DNA of 16,391 nt from UBA9547 sp043769845 (GTDB taxonomy: Bacteria > Bacteroidota > Bacteroidia > Cytophagales > UBA9547). This document shows, in pieces, positions 7,079 to 12,920 of this stretch. The position numbers and the translations under genes are program-made. Under the pieces are notes generated by a model that had not been told where the DNA came from, searched no databases, and saw only the letters and a list, made by a program, of their open reading frames with translations. The stretch's first letter is position 1, and each line of letters starts with the position of its first letter. Location: positions 1 through 16,391 of the forward strand of contig JAYVIX010000016.1 of the NCBI GenBank assembly GCA_043769845.1, in the 5' to 3' direction.

Positions 7079-8539
7079 TTAGTCTGCTTTTACAAATCGC
7101 TTGATCGTCTCAACACCATTCGTTTGAAACTTGATCGAATAAATTCCAGATGTCAAATTTGAGGTATTCAAAATCAAATCGCCATTAGCATCTACTTTTT
7201 GCTTGAAAACCAAAATGCCATCAACCGAATAAATACTCAGATCAGTCGTTGCATTCAGTGGCAAATTAGAAATAGTCAGTACGTCTTTACTTGGATTTGG
7301 AAAGATTGAGATGTTCTGATTCATCAAGTTATCTCTTTCTATTTTCGTAGTCAGATTCTTACACTTGTCTGGATCGGCAGCCGAACTTGGTACTATACAA
7401 CTTGCAGCATTTTCCCAGCCCCAACCGTCACCATCAGGGTCAGAATTGGTACAGCAATAAACTACACCAGTTGAAGTGCTACTTCCGCAACACGCTTTTG
7501 GTTCAACTACTGTGGTGCAAGTACTCGAAAAAACCGAACACTCAGCCGCTGTTTTGGTGCCGTTGGTTCCGTTTATGACGGTATTTCCCCATGTTGACAA
7601 TTGGGTACAATTCCAATCTGAGCACAAATCAAGATATTCTACTGGACTTCCATTTCCTTTTTGTGACCAAGCCAACCAGCCCACGCCATACGATTGACAG
7701 TTGTCCATAATGGTTTGTTCTGCAATATTACATACACCGCCATTTCCATTGTCGTGTTCGTAGCCAAATTCACCCACAATCACAGGAAAGCCTGCTTTTT
7801 TAATGGTATTTAAAATACTTATTTGGCTATCGCCACCGCTAGCCCACTGACAATACATATGAATCGAAAACAAAATATTTGCTTTTGCACCTAAATATCC
7901 TGCATCAGCCATTTGAATAGCTTTACCATAAGCTTGCAGATTTTTTGCGCTTTGTACGTCTTGTCCGTAACCTACGGCATCCACCACAATTGTGGTTTTG
8001 ATACCCGCATCTCTGATCGGTTTGATGGCGCCATTGACAGCGTCTCGCCAAGATGCACCATTGCTAGTAGCGGTTTGCCAAGTTCCCCACTCATTTGCCA
8101 AATTGATCAGAATATGTTTTTGAATATTGACACCGTTTGAATTAGTGCTTTTTAGAAACGTTGCCTTAATTGCCCAAAAATCGCCCATTCTTTTCAATGC
8201 GGCCGCATCCGTACTTCCAGTGACATCGTGCAATTCTACCATTGGAATCATTTTATTGTTGATACAATTCCTAACACAAGTTTGCCAATCGTTGTCGGCA
8301 GTACTTGTGTTCACTACTATTCGAAGGCAGTTCGATTTGGTATTTGTCTTCAATGCCGCGATGCTACCGTTCACATTGCTCACATACCAAGCCAAGGGTA
8401 CGTTTATTCCCTTCATGATGAAGTTGTTTCCACAAGCATCTAGCAAGTTGCCAGTGGTGTTGTCGGTAGTAAATCCTTGCGCCCAAGACAAAATAGGCAA
8501 CGCTACAGCAAGAAGACTTATTTTCAGTGACTTTTTCAT
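7079..8539 (-). CDS. Secreted beta-mannanase, GH5 (subfamily 8-type), with T9SS domain
   Basis: This 486-residue enzyme probably cleaves internal beta-1,4-mannosidic bonds of mannan (mannan endo-1,4-beta-mannosidase, EC 3.2.1.78). Residues 1-20 are a signal peptide ending SWA, followed by Gln21. The catalytic domain (about 22-325) has the general acid/base Glu150 in NLANEWGTW and the nucleophile Glu257 in VIVGEFGYE, plus ELHD (102-105), SIHMY (225-229) and GWLAWSQKGN (287-296). This pattern matches bacterial GH5_8 mannanases rather than cellulases. A Cys-rich segment (about 334-393) contains DPDGDGWGWENAASC (367-381), like CBM10-type polysaccharide-binding modules. Residues about 412-486 are a type A T9SS sorting domain (FPNPSKDVLTI, GIYSIKF, ending KRFVKAD). 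This predicts export by the type IX system. The gene stands alone with no PUL genes nearby. Confidence 0.9.
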   Translation of the reverse strand: MKKSLKISLLAVALPILSWAQGFTTDNTTGNLLDACGNNFIMKGINVPLAWYVSNVNGSIAALKTNTKSNCLRIVVNTSTADNDWQTCVRNCINNKMIPMVELHDVTGSTDAAALKRMGDFWAIKATFLKSTNSNGVNIQKHILINLANEWGTWQTATSNGASWRDAVNGAIKPIRDAGIKTTIVVDAVGYGQDVQSAKNLQAYGKAIQMADAGYLGAKANILFSIHMYCQWASGGDSQISILNTIKKAGFPVIVGEFGYEHDNGNGGVCNIAEQTIMDNCQSYGVGWLAWSQKGNGSPVEYLDLCSDWNCTQLSTWGNTVINGTNGTKTAAECSVFSSTCTTVVEPKACCGSSTSTGVVYCCTNSDPDGDGWGWENAASCIVPSSAADPDKCKNLTTKIERDNLMNQNISIFPNPSKDVLTISNLPLNATTDLSIYSVDGILVFKQKVDANGDLILNTSNLTSGIYSIKFQTNGVETIKRFVKAD

Positions 8540-8913
8540 AAAATAATTATTTATAATTTTAAAGAATGATATTTTAGACCTATATTAAAAATTACTATTT
8601 GTTTTAACAAAGCCAACACATATAAGTTGGATGAAACGAGTAATTGGTTTTTTCATAGATTTCCAGATTGTAATTTCGATACAACCTACCTACGAAAAAG
8701 TAAACAAGAAAATGACAATATTTCTAAAAAATAATGACTGAGTACAATTATTATCGACAAAATATAAATAAATAATAATTTATATAATTATATAAAAACT
8801 TAAATCCTCAAATTCTTTGTTTGAAAAACACAAAATAGCGAGCCATTTTACAGAAAGAAGTAATTATTCCTTGCGAATCGGCTTATCTTTGCAGCCCAAA
8901 TTTTTGTAATGTA
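8540..8913. other. A+T-rich divergent intergenic region
   Basis: These 374 bases separate the divergent mannanase and aminotransferase genes. A stretch around 8759-8798 is A/T only and includes an 18-bp perfect palindrome (8779-8796), itself two TTATATAA units with flanks. The right end holds the aminotransferase promoter. I could not identify a convincing TAnnTTTG element for the mannanase on the minus strand, although its regulatory sequences must lie here. No reading frame or RNA gene was recognised. Confidence 0.6.
8884..8891 (+). promoter_or_regulatory. Bacteroidota-type -7 element for the aminotransferase
   Basis: TATCTTTG matches TAnnTTTG exactly and is followed by CAGCCC, a context very common at transcription starts in this phylum. 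The ATG lies 22 bases further on, giving a very short leader. The expected -33 TTG at the usual 19-21 base spacing is not present; the nearest TTG (8871) is too close. Confidence 0.7.
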
Positions 8914-10218
8914 ATGAGACAGCGTTTGTTGAGTGAAGGTGCTAAAGAATTAGCCTACGAAATCAGAGAAATCGTAAAAAAGGCAGTTAAAATTCAAGCA
9001 CTTGGCCAAGCCATCATCTGGGAGAACATTGGCGATCCCATCCAAAAACACAGCCAAGTACCTCTTTGGATGAAAGAAATCATAGCCGAATTGGCCATGG
9101 TGAACAGCACTTATAGCTATTGTCCGAGCAAAGGAGAATTGCTAACACGTGAGTTTTTGGCCAATCTGAGCAACGAACGTGGCGGAGTACAAATCTCGGC
9201 CGAAGATATTTTGTTTTTCAACGGAACAGGTGATGCCATTTCGAAGCTGTACCAATTCCTGAAACATACTTCAAGAGTCATTGGCCCCTCTCCTGCTTAC
9301 AGCACGCACTCATCGGCCGAAGCAGCTCATGCCAATGCCGATCCTTTGACCTACAAACTGGATCCAAACAACCATTGGTATCCTGATTTGGACGATTTGT
9401 ACATGAAAGTGAAGTACAATCCTAACATTGTTGGGATCTTGATTATCAATCCCGACAATCCAACGGGAATGGTGTATCCGTACGAGACCCTGAAACGAAT
9501 CGTGGAAATAGCGAAAGAGTTTAAGTTGTTTTTGGTAAGTGATGAAATATATCTCAACATCACTTACAACAGTGCAAAAGCCTATTCACTAAGCGAAGTG
9601 ATAGACGATGTGCCTGGAATTGCGATCAAAGGAATTTCGAAAGAATTGCCTTGGCCAGGTTCGCGTTGTGGATGGATGGAATACTTGAACCGCGACAAAG
9701 ATCCTGAATTTGCACGCCTATGTTCGGCCATGGACAATGCCAAAATGCTCGAAGTATGCAGCACAAAACTTCCACAACTCGCTATTCCTAAAATACTTAG
9801 CGACCCTAGGTACATGCCATACCGTTTGGAAGAAAACGAAAAAATAGGCCGAAGAAGTAAAGTAATTGCCAACATTTTAGGCACACTTCCTTCATTGAGT
9901 TTCAATGAAACATATGGAGCGTTTTACAACACCATGATTTTCAAGGATGGAGTTTTGAATCGTTCTCAGAAATTGAAAATCGAAAATCCAGCTGCGCAGA
10001 AATTGGTAGAAGAATGGATTTCGGGTGATGACATTGCGCTGGACAAACAGTTTGTCTACTATTTATTGGCCGCAAAAGGAATTTGTGTTGTTCCTATCTC
10101 ATCGTTCTGTTCTGATTTACAAGGATTTAGAGTGACGTTATTGGAAGAAGACGAAACGCTTTTTGCCAAAACATTTACCACCATTCGCGAAGCTATTGAA
10201 GAATATTTGGCTTCGTAA
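8914..10218 (+). CDS. PLP-dependent aminotransferase, class I/II
   Basis: This is a 434-residue cytoplasmic fold-type I aminotransferase. The pyridoxal phosphate residues are visible: NPDNPTG (179-185, Asn182), SDEIY (209-213, Asp210 and Tyr213), and the Schiff-base Lys243 in GISKELPWPGSRCGW with Arg251 binding the phosphate. FRVTLLEED near the C terminus supplies the carboxylate-binding arginine. The extended N terminus (MRQRLLSEGAKELAYEIR) and the ELPWPGSRCGW box mark a subgroup common in Bacteroidetes and Chlorobi, usually annotated simply as aminotransferase and related to alanine/valine-pyruvate enzymes. The amino donor cannot be predicted from sequence. It is transcribed alone, from the promoter at 8884-8891 to the hairpin at 10225-10268. 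Confidence 0.92.
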   Translation: MRQRLLSEGAKELAYEIREIVKKAVKIQALGQAIIWENIGDPIQKHSQVPLWMKEIIAELAMVNSTYSYCPSKGELLTREFLANLSNERGGVQISAEDILFFNGTGDAISKLYQFLKHTSRVIGPSPAYSTHSSAEAAHANADPLTYKLDPNNHWYPDLDDLYMKVKYNPNIVGILIINPDNPTGMVYPYETLKRIVEIAKEFKLFLVSDEIYLNITYNSAKAYSLSEVIDDVPGIAIKGISKELPWPGSRCGWMEYLNRDKDPEFARLCSAMDNAKMLEVCSTKLPQLAIPKILSDPRYMPYRLEENEKIGRRSKVIANILGTLPSLSFNETYGAFYNTMIFKDGVLNRSQKLKIENPAAQKLVEEWISGDDIALDKQFVYYLLAAKGICVVPISSFCSDLQGFRVTLLEEDETLFAKTFTTIREAIEEYLAS

Positions 10219-10224
10219 TTTTCT

Positions 10225-10268
10225 TTTTTCATCTACCACATTTTTTCAAAAATGTGGTAGATGAAAAA
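10225..10268. terminator. Long perfect hairpin after the aminotransferase gene
   Basis: TTTTTCATCTACCACA (10225-10240) pairs perfectly with TGTGGTAGATGAAAAA (10253-10268), with further T/A pairs inside and a tiny loop around TTCA. It starts seven bases after the stop codon. The T-run is on the left arm and the A-run on the right, the opposite of a classical intrinsic terminator, so termination is uncertain. It may instead protect the mRNA 3' end. Confidence 0.5.
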
Positions 10269-10391
10269 TATTAAAAATATTCAAAAATCATTGTTAAATC
10301 TGCTTTAAAATATACAGTCCATCTTTTTGGCTTTTTATTTTTTCTAGGCAATCACAAAGTAATGCATCAAGTCTATCAGTTTTGGTGTTTT

Positions 10392-10475
10392 ACCGCAAGG
10401 GACACAAAGATTCCACAAAATTCGCCAATATCTCCTTGCGTACTTTGCGTGTTTTTACTTTGTGTTCTTTGCGGG
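10392..10475. repeat. Imperfect inverted-repeat element (MITE-like)
   Basis: CCGCAAGGGACACAAAG (10393-10409) is repeated inverted as CTTTGTGTTCTTTGCGG (10458-10474) with two mismatches. Between them a second motif, CTTGCG followed by ACTTTGCG (10435-10449), repeats the theme. Sequences of this CACAAAG/CTTTGTG kind are, from memory, scattered through many bacterial genomes as non-coding repeats. The right end runs into the following reading frame. The rest of 10269-10391 shows nothing recognisable. Confidence 0.6.
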
Positions 10476-10773
10476 AACAACTTTTGCAGGTAGTGGCGAT
10501 TCCACGAAAGTGCGAACCAAATATGCTTGGCAAGGCAAAGCACCCAAAAAGATCCTCAGTATTCCTATGCTGAAAAACACAAGATTAGAAAACTTGAATT
10601 ATTCGGGTTCAGTCGATTTTGGAACAGGCTACGGCTTCGGAATTGATTACGATTTTGCCGCCAATGCAGGTTTGTTTTTGCGGCACCGATGGATGGAACA
10701 TCGCGATGAGAATTTCTCATTAGACAAATTCAAAGGCACCAAAATGATGGTCGAACTAAAATTATTCTTTTGA
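10462..10773 (+). CDS. Remains of a secreted or outer-membrane protein, 5' end damaged
   Basis: The frame gives 103 residues from a GTG at 10462, and no ATG exists upstream in this frame before the stop at 10360-10362. From about residue 10 the protein looks real: TFAGSGDSTK resembles the end of a signal peptide and the start of a mature protein. Later Gly/Asp/Tyr-rich strands (GTGYGFGIDYDF) and a C-terminal MVELKLFF, ending in Phe, resemble outer-membrane beta strands. The first residues fall inside the inverted-repeat element at 10392-10475, so the original start and most of the signal peptide appear to be replaced. It may be a pseudogene. No family was recognised. Its TGA overlaps the ATG of a 36-codon frame (10773-10883) of unknown reality. 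Confidence 0.5.
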   Translation: MFFAGTTFAGSGDSTKVRTKYAWQGKAPKKILSIPMLKNTRLENLNYSGSVDFGTGYGFGIDYDFAANAGLFLRHRWMEHRDENFSLDKFKGTKMMVELKLFF

Positions 10774-10861
10774 TGAAACTAGATAAACACTTGATTTTAG
10801 CCGTCTGCCGTCACGCCACCTCGGTCCGTCCCCGACATACCGAAATGAAAGTGGCCTGGGA

Positions 10862-11053
10862 TAAGGATCGTATATGCTTTTAGTCTTTTTTGACGGACTT
10901 GGTCGTGCGCTCGTCACGCATGACGAATTGAATGGAAACGTATTGAAAAACGACACTGCCACACCAAATACCATCTCGGTCAGATCTTTTATCGCATATT
11001 CTTAAAAATCTACCAATTTCACCGACCAAATTGCTTGTTGCTCCGTACGATAG
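10862..11053 (+). pseudogene. Probable scrap of a VCBS/cadherin-like repeat protein
   Basis: One frame reads from a stop at 10862-10864 to a TAA at 11003-11005, with an ATG at 10874. It contains LNGNVLKNDTATPNTISV, close to the GNVLANDT-type motif of VCBS and cadherin-like repeats of large bacterial surface proteins. After the TAA the same frame continues for 15 codons (KSTNFTDQIACC) to a TAG at 11051-11053. No intact gene can be built, and the 36-codon frame at 10773-10883 is equally fragmentary. The region is also richer in G+C around 10800-10930, with a TCGTCA/TGACGA hairpin at 10911-10926. I interpret it as decayed coding sequence, with modest confidence. Confidence 0.35.
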
Positions 11054-11075
11054 CAAAAGCATAAACCGAAAGACC

Positions 11076-12398
11076 ATGATATCGCAATTGCTATTCGTTG
11101 TTTGTCTGGCTGTAGCTGGTTATTTTTTAGCCAAAAGCATCCGTAGAATCAGTCGTAACATCTCGCTTGGAAAAGCCTTCGAGCCCAGTGGCGACAAAAA
11201 TGAACGCATTAAGCAAATGATTTTAGTCGCGTTTGGACAAAAAAAAATGTTTGCCCGTCCCATTCCCGCTTTGTTGCATCTGTGTGTGTATGTGGGTTTT
11301 GTACTGATCAATATCGAAATTGTTGAAATTGTAGTAGACGGCCTTATCGGGACACACCGCATTTTTGCCTCATTTTTAGGCGACTTCTACCCTGTCGTGA
11401 TTAATTTCTTTGAAGGCTTGGCATTGCTGGTGGTACTCGCTTGTGTTATTTTCCTTATTCGAAGAAATGCATTAAACATCAGACGTTTTAAAATGCCCGA
11501 ATTGAATAAGTTTCCACTGTTAGATGCCAATTTAATTTTGACCATCGAAATTGGCCTCATGTTTGCTTTCCTGAGTATGAATGCTTGTGATTTTCTTTTA
11601 CAAGCATTTGGTAATGAGCATTATACACTTACAGGTTCTTTTGCGATCAGCAAATTTCTAGTTCCAATTTATTCTGGATTATCAGCCGAAAATCTGGAAC
11701 TCTTAGAACGTTTCTTTTGGTGGTTTCATATTTTGGGCATTATGGCATTTGCTAATTATTTGCCTTATTCCAAACATTTGCATATTGCCTTGGCATTTCC
11801 TACTACCTATTTTTCAAATCAAGAAGCAAAGGGTAAAATAAAAAACATGACTGTGGTAACGCGCGAAGTAAAAAGTATGTTGAGCATTCCGCTAGATGAA
11901 AAAGAACAAGCCGAAGCAGCCGCAGCAAGTACCGAAATAGGGCGTTTTGGAGCGAAAGACGTTCCTGATCTTACTTGGAAAAACCTATTAGACGCCTATA
12001 CCTGTACTGAATGTGGCCGGTGTAGCTCGGTATGCCCTGCAAACGTGACGGGCAAAGCGCTTTCCCCACGCAAGATTATGATGGATACGCGCGATCGAAT
12101 GGAAGAAATTGGAAAAAACATAGAGCTAAACGGGTCATTCCAAGACGATAACAAGTCGTTGTATGGCGATTATATTACTTCCGAAGAACTGTTGGCTTGT
12201 ACCACATGCAACGCCTGTGTGGACGCTTGCCCTGTGAACATCGACCCACTAGATATCATTGTGCAACTGAGACGCTACCGTGTTATGGAAGAAGCCAAAG
12301 CACCCGATAGCTGGAATGCGATGTTTGCAAACCTCGAAAACAATCAAGCTCCATGGAAATTCTCGCCTAATGACAGGTTCAATTGGGCAAAAGAGTAA
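11076..12398 (+). CDS. Membrane protein with two 4Fe-4S motifs (Hdr/Nar-like electron transfer)
   Basis: This is a 440-residue protein from the ATG at 11076 (MISQLLFVV); the frame is open further upstream but only with a TTG start. The N-terminal ~245 residues contain about five hydrophobic helices, starting at residues 2-19 and including a helix after KKMFARPIPALLH. A soluble C-terminal half carries two ferredoxin-type motifs: CTECGRCSSVCP (310-321) and CTTCNACVDACP (375-386), enough cysteines for two [4Fe-4S] clusters. The layout resembles heterodisulfide-reductase HdrC/E-like or NarI-like fusions common in Bacteroidota, which pass electrons between the quinone pool and a soluble partner. 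In many relatives a CCG-domain Fe-S protein follows; here a thioesterase follows instead. The donor and acceptor are unknown. Confidence 0.85.
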   Translation: MISQLLFVVCLAVAGYFLAKSIRRISRNISLGKAFEPSGDKNERIKQMILVAFGQKKMFARPIPALLHLCVYVGFVLINIEIVEIVVDGLIGTHRIFASFLGDFYPVVINFFEGLALLVVLACVIFLIRRNALNIRRFKMPELNKFPLLDANLILTIEIGLMFAFLSMNACDFLLQAFGNEHYTLTGSFAISKFLVPIYSGLSAENLELLERFFWWFHILGIMAFANYLPYSKHLHIALAFPTTYFSNQEAKGKIKNMTVVTREVKSMLSIPLDEKEQAEAAAASTEIGRFGAKDVPDLTWKNLLDAYTCTECGRCSSVCPANVTGKALSPRKIMMDTRDRMEEIGKNIELNGSFQDDNKSLYGDYITSEELLACTTCNACVDACPVNIDPLDIIVQLRRYRVMEEAKAPDSWNAMFANLENNQAPWKFSPNDRFNWAKE

Positions 12399-12433
12399 TT
12401 ATTATTTAGTCATATTATAGTTTTATGGCAAGT

Positions 12434-12467
12434 AAAAGATGTTTAGTTTTACACTGAACATCTTTTT
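12434..12467 (+). terminator. Intrinsic terminator just before the thioesterase start
   Basis: AAAAGATGTTTAG (12434-12446) pairs with CTGAACATCTTTT (12454-12466), 13 bp with one G-U pair, loop TTTTACA, and the arm ends in TTTTT. It terminates the Fe-S gene. It lies only five bases before the next ATG at 12473. Confidence 0.75.
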
Positions 12468-12472
12468 GATAA

Positions 12473-12907
12473 ATGGAAAATGTAGTATTACAACGTTTGA
12501 AAGATCACATTGGTAAAGAACTTTCAGATAGTCCTTCGCCATTTGGAAGTTGGCTAAAAGGAACTGTACGAGCGGTAGAAATAGGGTCTTTGACGATCGA
12601 ATTTACCGTCAGAAAAGAGATGACAAATCCTGCCCACATTTTGCATGGTGGTGCCACAGCCGCAATCATGGACGATGTCATGGGAATGACTGTTGCGAGT
12701 TTAGGCCACGATTCATTTTTCGCAACCGTCAATCTTTCAATTGATTATCTGTCGAGTGCTAAAGTGGGCGACATTATTACGGCTACTTCCAAAATAAACC
12801 GTGAAGGAAAACATATCGTCAATATTGATTGTGTGATTGTCAATCAGGACGGAAAAATACTTTCAAAAGCAACGTCCAATCTATTCAAAACCATGATTCC
12901 GAAATAA
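12473..12907 (+). CDS. PaaI-family hotdog thioesterase
   Basis: This is a 144-residue cytoplasmic protein with a single hotdog domain. The active-site region HILHGGATAAIMDDVMG (55-71) contains the HGG turn (58-60) and Asp67, the probable catalytic acid on the long helix, as in PaaI/YbgC-type acyl-CoA thioesterases. FFATVNLSIDYL and the GKILSKATSNLF strand complete the fold. It should hydrolyse an acyl- or aryl-CoA ester, but the substrate is not predictable and no phenylacetate genes are nearby. A terminator sits just before the start codon. The stop codon lies inside a hairpin shared with the end of nuoL on the other strand. Confidence 0.9.
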   Translation: MENVVLQRLKDHIGKELSDSPSPFGSWLKGTVRAVEIGSLTIEFTVRKEMTNPAHILHGGATAAIMDDVMGMTVASLGHDSFFATVNLSIDYLSSAKVGDIITATSKINREGKHIVNIDCVIVNQDGKILSKATSNLFKTMIPK

Positions 12908-12920
12908 GCATTTCGGAATC
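12895..12920. terminator. Hairpin shared by the stops of two convergent genes
   Basis: GATTCCGAAAT (12895-12905) and ATTTCGGAATC (12910-12920) form a perfect 11-bp stem with the loop AAGC. It contains the start of the thioesterase TAA and overlaps the nuoL TGA (12919-12921 on the minus strand). No good T-tract follows on either strand, so it is a likely bidirectional 3'-end hairpin rather than a strong terminator. Confidence 0.55.

Noticed and set aside
8127..8546. Plus-strand 139-residue frame opposite the mannanase
   Set aside because: It is a shadow of the mannanase gene, whose catalytic residues and domains are all present on the other strand.
10911..10926. Short TCGTCA/TGACGA hairpin as a regulatory site
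   Set aside because: Six-base stem within apparent coding debris; too short and without context to call.
10762..11077. Minus-strand frames between the damaged gene and the Fe-S protein
   Set aside because: Composition is rich in Ser, Arg and Pro without any motif; the plus-strand scraps explain the region better.
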